Below are positions 35,272 to 44,278 of a stretch of DNA of 64,000 bases, piece after piece. Source of the DNA: Winogradskyella immobilis (lineage in GTDB: Bacteria; Bacteroidota; Bacteroidia; Flavobacteriales; Flavobacteriaceae); contig NZ_JAIQXX010000007.1 of NCBI RefSeq assembly GCF_021887715.1, positions 96,942 through 160,941 of the forward strand. Reading direction: 5' to 3'. The position numbers and the translations under genes were made by a program. The first letter of the stretch is position 1; each line of letters starts with the position of its first letter. The notes below the pieces were generated by a model. The model ran no database searches and was not told the origin of the DNA. It worked only from the letters and a program-made list of their open reading frames with translations.

Positions 35272-35314
35272 TAAAAGTTTTCTGTAAATTTAAACACATT
35301 AATAATTCATAATT

Positions 35315-35767
35315 ATGTCTGAAGAAAATAAAAATTTAAGCGACGATCTAAACGATATGATCGGAGATGTAAAAGAAAACGCTAAAAAAGCAGCTGATAA
35401 GGCTAGTGAATTAGCAGGAGAGGCAAAGGAAAAAGCTTCTGAATTTGCTGAAGAAGCCAAAGAAACAGCTTCTGAATTTGTAGATAGCGCTAAAGAAACC
35501 TTTGATAACGTTACAGGTGACAACAAAAAAGTATTAGCAGGAGTGCTAGGCATTTTATTTGGCTCTCTTGGTATACATAAATTTATATTAGGATATAATA
35601 AAGAAGGCATAATAATGCTTATTGCAACCGTTGTAGGATGGTTTTTATGTGGTATTCCTTCAATGATAATATATATTATAGGACTAATTGAAGGTATTAT
35701 ATATCTCACAAAATCAGACGAAGAATTCTACAACACGTATCAAGTTGGTAAAAAACCTTGGTTCTAA
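35315..35767 (+). CDS. TM2 domain protein with LEA-like N-terminal segment
   Basis: 150 residues. Residues 5-70 are an amphipathic Lys/Glu/Ala helix (AGEAKEKASEFAEEAKETAS) like that of the preceding protein. Residues 75-135 are a TM2 domain: KVLAGVLGILFGSLGIHKFI, LGYNKEGIIMLI and CGIPSMIIYIIGLIEGI. It would tether a helical stress-type segment to the inner membrane. An intrinsic terminator follows at 35780, ending the transcript. Confidence 0.82.
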   Translation: MSEENKNLSDDLNDMIGDVKENAKKAADKASELAGEAKEKASEFAEEAKETASEFVDSAKETFDNVTGDNKKVLAGVLGILFGSLGIHKFILGYNKEGIIMLIATVVGWFLCGIPSMIIYIIGLIEGIIYLTKSDEEFYNTYQVGKKPWF

Positions 35768-35779
35768 CTATATAGAATT

Positions 35780-35811
35780 AAAAGCCTGAAAATTTAATTT
35801 AGGCTTTTTTT
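35780..35811 (+). terminator. Intrinsic terminator after the TM2 gene
   Basis: AAAAGCCT (35780-35787) pairs with AGGCTTTT (35801-35808), with further A-T pairing inside and a T-tract after. Confidence 0.8.
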
Positions 35812-35880
35812 AAATAATACATAATCGCAATATTGCAATATTACTAAAATTGTTTTATCTTTACACCAAAGTAAACACTA

Positions 35881-36204
35881 ATGGGCGCTTCAAAAAATAG
35901 TATTCATTCTAATTATTGTATCGAAGTCGCTGAAATTGCTAAAGTATTTTCGCACCCAGCTCGTGTAGCTATACTGCTTTATATTAGCAAAGAAGACACT
36001 TGTATTTGTAACGATATTGTTTCTGAAATTGGATTGTCTCAAGCAACCGTTTCTCAACATCTCGAAGTTATAAACAAGGCTGGCATCATCAGAGGGACTT
36101 TTAAAGGCAATAGTAAATGCTATGATATCAATATAGAACGCTTTAAAGACCTTCAAGTTTTACTAAATTCCTTTTTTGCTACAACAAAGGCTAATTGCTG
36201 TTAA
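35881..36204 (+). CDS. ArsR/SmtB-type winged-helix regulator
   Basis: 107 residues. The winged-helix has AKVFSHPARVAILLYISKED, then DTCICNDIVSEIGLSQATVS with the recognition helix and QHLEVINKAGIIRG (wing). The CIC pair (around residues 41-43) in helix 3/4 is where ArsR-type proteins place metalloid-binding thiols, and the chain ends NCC. It heads a same-strand unit with DUF6428 and an arsenate-reductase-like gene, so it is likely the local repressor responding to As(III) or a related thiol-reactive ligand. Confidence 0.88.
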   Translation: MGASKNSIHSNYCIEVAEIAKVFSHPARVAILLYISKEDTCICNDIVSEIGLSQATVSQHLEVINKAGIIRGTFKGNSKCYDINIERFKDLQVLLNSFFATTKANCC

Positions 36205-36221
36205 ACTAAACATTAAAAATC

Positions 36222-36710
36222 ATGACTACAGAAAACTTATTAAATATTCTAAAAGATCATCAAGGAAAAACATTGTTGTTTGAATACCTTCCTAACCTTT
36301 ATGTTGCAGGCAACTATCATATTACAGAGGTAAAACACATTGCTGTAGATTCTGTGGATTGTGGCGCCCAAGCAGATTCTTGGAACGAAACTATCATCCA
36401 GCTTTGGGAAAGCCCTTCTGAGTCACCTACTAAAAAACACATGTCTGCATACAAAGCATTGAGTATTCTTAAAAAAGTAGAACGCATGAAAGCTTACGAT
36501 TTAGAGTCTGAAGTAAAGTTTGAATATAGCAATGCAAATTTTCATACGGCACAACTTTTTGTTAATGATTACATCATACAAGATGGTCATCTAATCTTTA
36601 AATTAGCCATTGAAAAAACGGACTGTAAAGCCAAAGAGCTTTGTGGTATTCCTGAAACTGTTGATGCAACGATACAAGCCTCTTGTGAACCTGGAAGCGG
36701 TTGTTGTTAA
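36222..36710 (+). CDS. DUF6428 family protein
   Basis: 162 residues, cytoplasmic. The family, usually seen in Bacteroidota ars operons, is recognised from LLFEYLPNLYVAGNYHITEV and the Cys-rich tail (ASCEPGSGCC). Further cysteines lie at VDCGAQ and TDCKAKELC. The tail suggests metalloid binding, but no activity is established. It is 17 bp after the ArsR-type gene and before arsC. Confidence 0.8.
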   Translation: MTTENLLNILKDHQGKTLLFEYLPNLYVAGNYHITEVKHIAVDSVDCGAQADSWNETIIQLWESPSESPTKKHMSAYKALSILKKVERMKAYDLESEVKFEYSNANFHTAQLFVNDYIIQDGHLIFKLAIEKTDCKAKELCGIPETVDATIQASCEPGSGCC

Positions 36711-36714
36711 CAAA

Positions 36715-36736
36715 TTTCTGCAAAGGCAGAAATCTA
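36715..36736. repeat. Palindromic repeat between DUF6428 and arsC
   Basis: TTTCTGCAAAGGCAGAAATC is a diverged member of the CCTGCGAAAGCAGG family also at 30961 and 60824. It sits inside the operon, 20 bp before the arsC ATG. Confidence 0.55.
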
Positions 36737-36755
36737 TTTAATTATTGAAATAAAT

Positions 36756-37184
36756 ATGAAAAAGAAGAATATACTCGTTTTATGTACAGGCAACTCTTGC
36801 CGTAGTCAAATGGCTCATGGTTATCTAAATCATTTTGCTGCAGATCAATTAAACGTTTATAGCGCAGGTATTGAAACACATGGTTTAAACCCTGGTGCTT
36901 TAGCAATTATGAAAGAAGATAATATCTCTATAGATCATCATACATCTAACCATGTTGATGAATATGACGATGTTGACTTTGATTTCATTGTTACGGTATG
37001 TGATCACGCTAATGAGAATTGTCCTTATATACCTAGTAAAAACGCTTTAAGATTGCATCACAATTTTTTTGATCCGTCTAAAGTTGAAGGTACAGACTCA
37101 GAAAAACATGCTGCTTTTTTAAAAGCTAGAAATGAGATTAAAAGCTATTTTAAAGATTTTGTTGCTGAAAATTTAGTTGGTTAA
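36756..37184 (+). CDS. arsC: Arsenate reductase ArsC (low-molecular-weight phosphatase fold)
   Basis: 142 residues. The P-loop CTGNSCRSQMAHG (Cys10 and Cys15, Arg16) is at the N-terminus, VTVCDHANENCPY supplies the redox cysteine pair, and HHNFFDPSK carries the general-acid Asp region. This matches thioredoxin-coupled ArsC, which reduces arsenate to arsenite. No arsenite pump gene (acr3 or arsB) follows: the next gene is on the opposite strand and overlaps by 12 bp tail to tail. The pump may be elsewhere on the chromosome. Confidence 0.87.
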   Translation: MKKKNILVLCTGNSCRSQMAHGYLNHFAADQLNVYSAGIETHGLNPGALAIMKEDNISIDHHTSNHVDEYDDVDFDFIVTVCDHANENCPYIPSKNALRLHHNFFDPSKVEGTDSEKHAAFLKARNEIKSYFKDFVAENLVG

Positions 37185-38180
37185 ATCTAACCCATAATCT
37201 AAAGGCAATGAATCCGCTAAACGTTGTTTACCCATATTTCCTCCAAATAAGACATTTGGGATAGGGTTGTAGTTTCCGTATTTATCAACATTAAACTTAT
37301 CCACAGATACTTGTATTACAGATTCTACGATATCATTATAGAAAATACCCAACCTGCTTTCTTTTAGGCTAACTGTTTTAGTGCCAAAATCATCAATAGT
37401 ATCAGAAATTATAAAATAATCATACGGCTTAACTTTATAGCCTTCTTTGCCAAATATGTAGCCTTCTTCAGTGAGTTGCTTCTCATATAAGGCTCTCATA
37501 AAATGTTGTATCGATCCTTTATATGTCTTTGCTCTAGCATTGACAATTTTCTTTTTATTTTTATCATTTAGATCTTTATAGAATGATGTTCCTAAATACA
37601 CTACAGATCTTGCATTAAAACTTCCTAACGTAATCTCAAAATCAATGATATCAAAACTTATTTCGTATTGTAGATTCTTGTTTCTTACTAATATCGGTGT
37701 ATTAGACCATGCTGTTATAACGCCTTCGCGTTTATTAAATCTAAGTTTAATATCTTTTTCATTTAAAATTTTACACGATTTAGCATTCTCTGATTTCCCT
37801 AAAAATTCATTTCTAAACCATCTCAATTTTATTTCTCTAGACATGCCATCATCTGTGTCAATGACAACAGCGTCTAATTGATTAACCGATTCTTTTAGCT
37901 CTATATTTAGTTCTGATTGATTTCTATAATTTGATATTAAAACTTTTTCGTAACCTAAATAAGAAATCACTAAAACCGATTGCACAGCTTCTGTATAATC
38001 TATAGAAAATTCTCCACTCTCATTTGTTGTCGTTCCTATTGTGGTATTATCAAAATAAACGGAAACCGTTTCTAATGGTTCTTTAGTCGTTGCATCAACA
38101 ACTTTACCTGTAAGTGTTTGAGCAAATACAAAACTAACACTGCATAAAAAAAACAAAAATGTAAGCTTATTACTTATCAT
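37173..38180 (-). CDS. Exported carboxypeptidase-like regulatory domain protein
   Basis: 335 residues with a signal peptide ending near FVFAQ. Residues about 21-105 are a CarboxypepD_reg-like beta-sandwich (LTGKVVDATTKEPLETVSVY, GTTTNESGEFSIDY). The remaining 230 residues match no family I recognise but are common in Bacteroidota proteins of this layout. Periplasmic or outer-membrane-attached. It overlaps the OlsF-like gene by 11 bp upstream and arsC by 12 bp tail to tail. Confidence 0.75.
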   Translation of the reverse strand: MISNKLTFLFFLCSVSFVFAQTLTGKVVDATTKEPLETVSVYFDNTTIGTTTNESGEFSIDYTEAVQSVLVISYLGYEKVLISNYRNQSELNIELKESVNQLDAVVIDTDDGMSREIKLRWFRNEFLGKSENAKSCKILNEKDIKLRFNKREGVITAWSNTPILVRNKNLQYEISFDIIDFEITLGSFNARSVVYLGTSFYKDLNDKNKKKIVNARAKTYKGSIQHFMRALYEKQLTEEGYIFGKEGYKVKPYDYFIISDTIDDFGTKTVSLKESRLGIFYNDIVESVIQVSVDKFNVDKYGNYNPIPNVLFGGNMGKQRLADSLPLDYGLDLTN

Positions 38181-40002
38181 TGGGTTCCATAAATTTACGC
38201 TCTAACTCTGCTTGGAATTCTTCCATTACAGGTCGTACTGTGCTTTCCGGCAAGTCTGCAATTTTTATATACATCAACCCATCTACGGCATTATTAAATA
38301 ATGGATCTACATTAAATGCTACTAATTTTGCATTTTGCTTTATATACTTTTTAAGTAAAACAGGTAAACGCAATGCTCCTGGTTCTACCTCATCAATAAT
38401 CTTATCAAACTTGTTTAAGTCGGCCTCAGTAGAATCAAACACAAAATCTTTATCTGCATCTTTAAGTTTTACTTTGAACTCCTTTTTAGGATGAACATAT
38501 TGTGCCACATACGGATCGTAATAATGTGATTTCATAAACTCAATCATTAAACTTTTAGAAAAGTTTGAAAACTGATTACTTATACTAACTCCTCCGATTA
38601 AAAATTTATGCTCTGGATAACGTAATGTTGTATGGACAATGCCTTTCCATAATAAAAATAAAGGCATTGGCTTTTGTTGGTATTCTTTAATGATAAATGC
38701 ACGGCCTAATTCTATAGATTCGCTCATCATTTTATGCAACTCGGGCTCAAAACGAAATAAATCTTGCAAATAAAATCCATCAATACCGAAACGCTCAAAA
38801 ATTTTAGATCCTAAACCCATTCTATAAGCACCTGCTAATACTTTCTTTTCGTCATCCCACAAAAACATATGATGGTAATACGTATCAAAAGTATCTAAAT
38901 CTATGGCCTCGTTTGTACCTTCACCTACTTCTCTAAATGTAATTTCTCTTAGCCTTCCAATCTCTCTTAAAATATTTGGAATATTTTCAGCTGCCGCTAA
39001 ATAGACCTCGTAATTTTTACTTTTAAGCAACCGACCATCTTTCTCCTTTAAAAGGTCAATTTCTTCAATCATAAGGTGCGAATCTACGGGAGTTACTATC
39101 CGTTTTGGCGGTGCTTTTGGTGCTTTTAAAGTCGATTGAATGTTATCTAAAATCTTAAGTTTATCTTCAAAAGCATTAGATAGCATATAGGTTTTCTTTC
39201 TTAAAAATTCCGAAAAATCTGCTAGGTTTTGATGGCTTTGTTGATCTTTTACTGAAATTGGTCGTCCTACTCTTACTTTTATAATTCGTCGTTTCTGTGT
39301 TAAAAGCTCTGAAGGTAATTTAGCCGTTCTAAGTGTGTCGCTAATTTTTGAAAGCCTATAAAATAATCGACTGTTTTTTGCATGAAAATAAATAGGTACT
39401 ACTGGTACTTCTGCTTTTTGTATCAATTTCATTGCAGCTTCTTCCCACTCTTTATCTACAACTAGTTTTCCGTCTCTATATGTAGAGACTTCTCCTGCCG
39501 GAAAAACACCAAGTGGATGACCATCTCTTAAATGCATAATGGCATTTTTAAATCCTCTTATACTACTAGCGACGTCTTTTCTGTCTTCAAAAGGATTAAC
39601 TGGCATTATATAAGGTTTCAATGGCTCTATTCTATGCAATAAAAAGTTAGCAATAATCTTAAAATCGTTACGCTGCTCTAGCATTAATTTTAATAACAAA
39701 ATACCATCAATTCCTCCTAACGGATGATTAGAAATTGTAATGTATGGCCCTTCTTTAGGAAGGCGCTTTAAATCCTCGTCTGGAATTTCAAACTTAATCT
39801 GAAACTCATCTAAAATACCATCTAAAAATTCTAATTTTTCTAAATGCTTATTACGGTTATAGATTCTATTTAAGGTAGAAATTTTTAAGATTTTCATCAA
39901 TATCCAACCTGCAAAAGTACCTAGAAATCCATACTTGTCCGCATTGATTGCTTTAGCAACTTCTTTAGCACTTACTAATCCTGAATGAGATGATTTAGAC
40001 AT
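38170..40002 (-). CDS. Bifunctional acyltransferase, OlsF-type ornithine lipid synthase
   Basis: 610 residues. The N-terminal half is a PlsC-type O-acyltransferase (HPLGGIDG about residue 91, NPFEDRKD, and FPAGEVSTYRDG with the EGT-like site). The C-terminal half (about 330-560) resembles an OlsB/GNAT-type N-acyltransferase (YAFLWD-like strands, GAYRMGLGSKIFE, ELGRAFI). This fusion is the layout reported for OlsF, which makes ornithine lipids in Bacteroidota. The order of domains matches; a related aminolipid such as a glycine lipid is also possible. It overlaps the downstream exported protein by 11 bp. Confidence 0.8.
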   Translation of the reverse strand: MSKSSHSGLVSAKEVAKAINADKYGFLGTFAGWILMKILKISTLNRIYNRNKHLEKLEFLDGILDEFQIKFEIPDEDLKRLPKEGPYITISNHPLGGIDGILLLKLMLEQRNDFKIIANFLLHRIEPLKPYIMPVNPFEDRKDVASSIRGFKNAIMHLRDGHPLGVFPAGEVSTYRDGKLVVDKEWEEAAMKLIQKAEVPVVPIYFHAKNSRLFYRLSKISDTLRTAKLPSELLTQKRRIIKVRVGRPISVKDQQSHQNLADFSEFLRKKTYMLSNAFEDKLKILDNIQSTLKAPKAPPKRIVTPVDSHLMIEEIDLLKEKDGRLLKSKNYEVYLAAAENIPNILREIGRLREITFREVGEGTNEAIDLDTFDTYYHHMFLWDDEKKVLAGAYRMGLGSKIFERFGIDGFYLQDLFRFEPELHKMMSESIELGRAFIIKEYQQKPMPLFLLWKGIVHTTLRYPEHKFLIGGVSISNQFSNFSKSLMIEFMKSHYYDPYVAQYVHPKKEFKVKLKDADKDFVFDSTEADLNKFDKIIDEVEPGALRLPVLLKKYIKQNAKLVAFNVDPLFNNAVDGLMYIKIADLPESTVRPVMEEFQAELERKFMEPNDK

Positions 40003-40021
40003 AAAACAAATGTAATGAATG

Positions 40022-40045
40022 TTTGCTCGATAATCGAGGTTTAAA
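40022..40045 (-). repeat. 24-bp dyad repeat, copy 1
   Basis: On the minus strand this reads TTTAAAC then CTCGATTATCGAG and CAAA. The same sequence recurs, with minor changes, at 47552 and 51850. It lies 20 bp upstream of the olsF-like start. Confidence 0.6.
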
Positions 40046-40112
40046 TAGTTCTATACTTGCTTCGAAACGTTTCTTTTCCTTTAGATATTTCATGAGTTTT
40101 TCAAAAAGATAA

Positions 40113-41363
40113 TCACTTTGTTACCATCTGTACAGTCTCTTGAGTTAATTGTTTTAACAACACTGTTTTATCAGTTTCTAACATTTTAATGGCATTTTCA
40201 TCATAATGCCTTATAGTATATAGATTAACATTATTGACACATGTTACTTTAAATTTTGCCTTTAAGTGCTGCAACAATTTTTCGAGGTTATTGTATATAT
40301 TATCTACGCAAACTGAAAAACTAATTGCTGAATTTTGAATGACATCTACTTTCATTTTATAAAAATGTAAAAGTCTAAAAATTTCACTAATATTTTCTTC
40401 TACGATGTATGAAAAGTCTAAAGAGGATAATGCAATTAAAGTTTGGTTCTTTTTTACAATAAAACAAGGAATTTCTGGATCTAATGACTTCCCTTTTTTA
40501 ACACAGGTGCCGTTACCTTCTGGGTCTAAAAATGATTTCACATATAATGGAATCTCTTTTTGTTGTAATGGCTGTAATGTTTTAGGATGAATAACTGAAG
40601 CTCCATAAAATGCCAATTCAATAGCTTCTCTATATGAGATTTGATTGAGCAACTGCGCGTGCTTAAAGTGCCGTGGATCTGCATTTAAAACTCCTGGAAC
40701 ATCTTTCCAAATTGTAACGTTATTTGCATTTAAACAATAGGCAAAAATTGCAGCCGTATAATCACTACCTTCTCTACCTAAAGTGGTTGTAAAATTATTA
40801 GCATCACTAGCTATAAATCCTTGAGTAATATTTAAAACAGATCTATTAAGATTAGAATTTATATTATTTTGTGTAGTCTCCCAATCTACATTTGCTGTTC
40901 TGTAGTAATTATCTGTTTTAATATATTCTCTTACATCTAACCATTGATTATCTAAACCTATCTCCTTTAAATAATGGCTAATAATAGTCGTTGACACTAA
41001 CTCACCAAAACCAATAGTTTGATCGTAGACAAAGCTATAATCTGGCGATTTATTGGTTTTAAAAAAGTGTGCGAACTCATTAAATAAAAATTTTACGCGT
41101 TCAAAAACTTGATGCCTATCATTATCAAAAAGGTTCTTTAATATCTGATTATGAAAATCTATGACATCTTGTAGAGCATCATTTAATTGATTTTTGTCTT
41201 CAAAATAAGTTTTAATAACAGATTCAATAGCATTAGTCGTTTTTCCCATTGCTGAGATAATAACGAGTGTGTCTTTATAACCTGTTTTTTTTAAAACGGT
41301 TGCTAAATTTTTAACCCCATTTGCATCTTTTACCGATGCTCCACCAAATTTAAAAACTCTCAT
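40113..41363 (-). CDS. Aspartate kinase (monofunctional)
   Basis: 416 residues from the ATG at 41363 (MRVFKFGGASVKDANGVKNL). An upstream ATG at 41378 lies inside a repeat and is rejected. The kinase domain has the KFGGAS motif, TTLGREGSDYTAA and WKDVPGVLNADPRH; the C-terminal part (about 300-416) is an ACT-like regulatory region. It phosphorylates aspartate at the first step of the Lys/Thr/Met pathway. No hom or asd gene is linked. Position between the OlsF-like and GNAT genes looks incidental. Confidence 0.9.
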   Translation of the reverse strand: MRVFKFGGASVKDANGVKNLATVLKKTGYKDTLVIISAMGKTTNAIESVIKTYFEDKNQLNDALQDVIDFHNQILKNLFDNDRHQVFERVKFLFNEFAHFFKTNKSPDYSFVYDQTIGFGELVSTTIISHYLKEIGLDNQWLDVREYIKTDNYYRTANVDWETTQNNINSNLNRSVLNITQGFIASDANNFTTTLGREGSDYTAAIFAYCLNANNVTIWKDVPGVLNADPRHFKHAQLLNQISYREAIELAFYGASVIHPKTLQPLQQKEIPLYVKSFLDPEGNGTCVKKGKSLDPEIPCFIVKKNQTLIALSSLDFSYIVEENISEIFRLLHFYKMKVDVIQNSAISFSVCVDNIYNNLEKLLQHLKAKFKVTCVNNVNLYTIRHYDENAIKMLETDKTVLLKQLTQETVQMVTK

Positions 41364-41368
41364 ATTTA

Positions 41369-41400
41369 TTTCCTGCAAATCCCGATAGCTATCAGGAGAA
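41369..41400. repeat. Palindromic repeat upstream of aspartate kinase
   Basis: A TTTCCTGCAAAT half-element is followed by CCCGATAGCTATCAGG (41381-41396), one mismatch from the perfect palindrome at 31020. It ends 5 bp from the aspartate kinase ATG, so it is part of the 5' leader. Confidence 0.65.
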
Positions 41401-41405
41401 GTCCT

Positions 41406-41885
41406 TTAATTAATACTACTTATATAATTTTTAATTCCTGCTTCATCTAATTGAACAACATCCCAATCGCGCATTACATTTGCACCTTTTTTTTCATAAA
41501 ATGTAATTGCGGACTCGTTCCAATCTAAGACTTCCCAACATATACGTTTTACACCTATACTATGGCCGTATTTAACCACTTCATTTAATAATAATGTCCC
41601 TAAACCATGTCCTCTAAAAGTTTCATTCACTATTAAATCTTCTAAATGAATTACAGGACCTTTCCATGTAGAATAGCGTGGATATACTAAAGCCAAACCT
41701 TCAACATTGTTATCTACTTCTATAACAAAACAAGTAAATTTCGGTTGTTCGCCAAAGCCATCTCGTATTAAATCTTCTATTGTAATTTCTACAGCATCAG
41801 GTTCTTTCTCATAATCTGCTAATGCCTGTATTAATTCTAAAACTCTTGGCATATCTGCCTCAGTAGCATGTCTTGGTTGTTCCAT
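41406..41885 (-). CDS. GNAT family N-acetyltransferase
   Basis: 159 residues from the ATG at 41885. A -7 box (TATATTTG) immediately before the ATGs at 41906-41909 would place the transcript start downstream of them. The fold is clear: HATEADMPRVLELIQALADY, LVYPRYSTWKGP, VIHLEDLIVNETFRGHGLGT (acetyl-CoA loop) and CWEVLDWNESAITFYEKKGA. It resembles diamine/spermidine N-acetyltransferases (VLDWN...FYEKKGA is typical), but the substrate is not certain. Confidence 0.87.
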   Translation of the reverse strand: MEQPRHATEADMPRVLELIQALADYEKEPDAVEITIEDLIRDGFGEQPKFTCFVIEVDNNVEGLALVYPRYSTWKGPVIHLEDLIVNETFRGHGLGTLLLNEVVKYGHSIGVKRICWEVLDWNESAITFYEKKGANVMRDWDVVQLDEAGIKNYISSIN

Positions 41886-41906
41886 ATGTGTGAATAAAGT
41901 GTGCAT

Positions 41907-41914
41907 CAAATATA
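41907..41914 (-). promoter_or_regulatory. -7 box of the GNAT gene
   Basis: TATATTTG on the minus strand, a perfect TAnnTTTG, 21 bp upstream of the ATG at 41885. It decides against the two ATGs further upstream. Confidence 0.5.
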
Positions 41915-42012
41915 ACAGAAACTAAGCTTACATTTCAATTTATTTTCCAAACGAAAACGTTTTAGTTGATTAAAAAATCCGATATTTGTGTTCATAAATT
42001 AAACACTACTCC

Positions 42013-43017
42013 ATGTCTAGAAGAAATAAAACTTTAGGTGAATTTATTATTGAAAATCAATCGTCTTTTAAGTACACTTCTGGAGAACTTTCTCGTCTTA
42101 TCAATTCTATTCGTTTAGCTGCAAAAGTGGTCAATCATGAAGTTAATAAAGCAGGTTTAGTTGATATTATTGGAGCTGCTGGCGACACCAATATACAAGG
42201 TGAAGATCAGCAAAAACTAGATGTTTATGCTAATGATAAGTTTATTCAAACATTAACCAATAGAAATATTGTTTGTGGTATTGCTAGTGAGGAAGAAGAT
42301 GATTTTATTGCTATTAATAGCCAGGATGAAAACAACCAAAATAAATATGTGGTTTTAATTGATCCGCTAGATGGGTCTTCTAACATTGATGTTAATGTTT
42401 CTGTAGGTACTATTTTTTCTATTTATAGACGTATTACTCCTGTAGGGACTCCGGTTACTATAGACGATTTTTTACAAAAAGGAAATCAACAAGTTGCTGC
42501 TGGTTATGTCGTTTATGGAACATCAACAATGTTAGTGTATACAACTGGCCATGGTGTTAATGGGTTTACATTAAACCCAGCTATTGGTACTTTCTATTTA
42601 TCTCATCCTGATATGGAATTCCCTAAAGATGGCAATATCTATTCAGTTAATGAAGGTAATTATACCCATTTTCCAAAAGGCATAAAAGATTACATAAAGT
42701 ATTGTCAAATGGAAGAAGGAGATCGTCCATACACTTCACGTTATATTGGGTCTTTAGTTTCAGATTTTCATAGAAACATGATTAAAGGCGGTATTTATAT
42801 GTATCCTAAAAGTTCTAAAAATGCAAAAGGGAAACTTCGCTTATTGTATGAGTGTAATCCTATGGCATTTTTAGCTGAACAAGCTCATGGAAAAGCTAGC
42901 GATGGTTTTACACGTATTATGGATATAGAACCTACTGAATTACATGAGCGTGTACCGTTTATATGCGGCAGTAAAAATATGGTAGAAAAGGCCGAAGAAT
43001 TTATGCGTAACGCATAA
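42013..43017 (+). CDS. fbp: Class 1 fructose-1,6-bisphosphatase
   Basis: 334 residues. It dephosphorylates fructose 1,6-bisphosphate in gluconeogenesis. The metal site [12 protein letters not shown] (about 116-127) and the upstream SEEEDD are intact, as is the substrate loop ([15 protein letters not shown], then GGIYMYP and [20 protein letters not shown]). The start [12 protein letters not shown] fits the family. It is monocistronic, divergent from the GNAT gene. Confidence 0.97.
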   Translation: MSRRNKTLGEFIIENQSSFKYTSGELSRLINSIRLAAKVVNHEVNKAGLVDIIGAAGDTNIQGEDQQKLDVYANDKFIQTLTNRNIVCGIASEEEDDFIAINSQDENNQNKYVVLIDPLDGSSNIDVNVSVGTIFSIYRRITPVGTPVTIDDFLQKGNQQVAAGYVVYGTSTMLVYTTGHGVNGFTLNPAIGTFYLSHPDMEFPKDGNIYSVNEGNYTHFPKGIKDYIKYCQMEEGDRPYTSRYIGSLVSDFHRNMIKGGIYMYPKSSKNAKGKLRLLYECNPMAFLAEQAHGKASDGFTRIMDIEPTELHERVPFICGSKNMVEKAEEFMRNA

Positions 43018-43131
43018 AATGATTGAAGAGTAGTAATAATTTATATTTCAAGGCCTAGCAATTGTTTTCGTTACACGGCTTAAAAATAGAATTCTTGATT
43101 AGGAGTTATTTATTATAAGCTGAATGCTAAC

Positions 43132-44055
43132 TTATTTTTTTGTGTTGTAACTTTCGTAGAAGTATCTATAAAAAGAAATAACCTCATTAGTTTCTTTTCT
43201 AATAGATTTTACTTCAATAGGCATATTATATTTGTTGTATTTATAAGAAATTAAACTTGTTATATTTTCTGAATTAAAAATTTCTTGCTCTATCAAAAAA
43301 TTTGACTCATAATAATATTTCTCTCCGTAAAAACGATCCGTACTCCCGTTCTCATCTATAAGCTCAACTTTATAAAATATCTTTTCTCCTTTAGGATTAT
43401 ATTTATTTATAATTCTAGTTTCTAACGTTTTTTCATCATCTTTATAATGCAGTTCAATTTCTTGTTCTTTATAATTCTTCTTGTATATAATAATATTTTC
43501 TTGTTCTAAAAAAGGATTTTCAGGATGATACAAATCATAAATTTCAATTTTAGATAATCTTGAAGACGCATCATAAAAATGAAGATGGCTTCTAAACAAT
43601 CTACCACTATTGTTGTAATATATTATTTCTTTGATTTGAGAACTTACATAATAATTTTTCTTATAAATAGGTATTATCTTTCCATTTCTTGTTTCTCTAT
43701 TTTTTTGAATTTCTCTTCCTAAACTATCAGTTATAATAGGATAAGTTTTATGTTCTAAATCTTTTAACACTTTGCTTAAAAACTGAATATTTATTAGTGA
43801 ACTATCCTTTATAGAATTATTCTTTTTAATATTATAAGAATAAACATTCACCTTATTAAAAATTAAGGTATCAAGATTTTTGGGGTTGATAACATCTGCC
43901 ATTTTAAAGTATGCATCATCCGTTTTATACCTATCATAATATAAACGATGTATTTTATTTATGCTCTTGCATCCAACCAATAGAAGTATTGTAAATAAAT
44001 AAAAGTAGATTATTGAAACATGAATTATTGCTTTCTTAAAATAGTTGTTCTTCAT
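43132..44055 (-). CDS. Predicted lipoprotein, unknown
   Basis: 307 residues. A long N-terminal segment with a lipobox (LLLVGC, Cys at about 29) predicts a lipoprotein. The remainder is Lys/Tyr/Asn-rich with repeated beta-hairpin-like stretches (YYNNSGRLFRSHLHFYDASS, YNPKGEKIFYKVELIDENG) reminiscent of RHS/MORN-like repeats, with a C-terminal SYKYNKYNMPIEVK. No named family. It lies downstream of the DUF6705 gene on the same strand with a terminator between, so it probably has its own promoter. Confidence 0.65.
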   Translation of the reverse strand: MKNNYFKKAIIHVSIIYFYLFTILLLVGCKSINKIHRLYYDRYKTDDAYFKMADVINPKNLDTLIFNKVNVYSYNIKKNNSIKDSSLINIQFLSKVLKDLEHKTYPIITDSLGREIQKNRETRNGKIIPIYKKNYYVSSQIKEIIYYNNSGRLFRSHLHFYDASSRLSKIEIYDLYHPENPFLEQENIIIYKKNYKEQEIELHYKDDEKTLETRIINKYNPKGEKIFYKVELIDENGSTDRFYGEKYYYESNFLIEQEIFNSENITSLISYKYNKYNMPIEVKSIRKETNEVISFYRYFYESYNTKK

Positions 44056-44214
44056 AACATTTATATATTATGTATATGATTTAGTTTTTAAATGTTTTCT
44101 TAAAACATGTTCTATAAATTATAGTTAAGGTAGTTTTGCTATAGCATTGACTATAATTATAAATGTAGAAAACAAAAATGAAGTTAATTATTTGTAACAA
44201 AATACCACATAGTC

Positions 44215-44258
44215 AAAAGCAGTAAAATACTAACTAAATGTAGTTTTTTACTGCTTTT
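44215..44258 (-). terminator. Intrinsic terminator after the DUF6705 gene
   Basis: An 18-nt arm AAAAGCAGTAAAATACTA (44215-44232), loop ACTAAATG, and the near-complementary TAGTTTTTTACTGCTTTT (44241-44258). On the minus strand it follows the DUF6705 stop by about 20 bp. Confidence 0.75.
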
Positions 44259-44278
44259 CTCTTTTTAATTAAAGCCTT

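Noticed and set aside
41364..41378. Upstream ATG for aspartate kinase
   Set aside because: It lies in a palindromic repeat; the conserved N-terminus begins at 41363.
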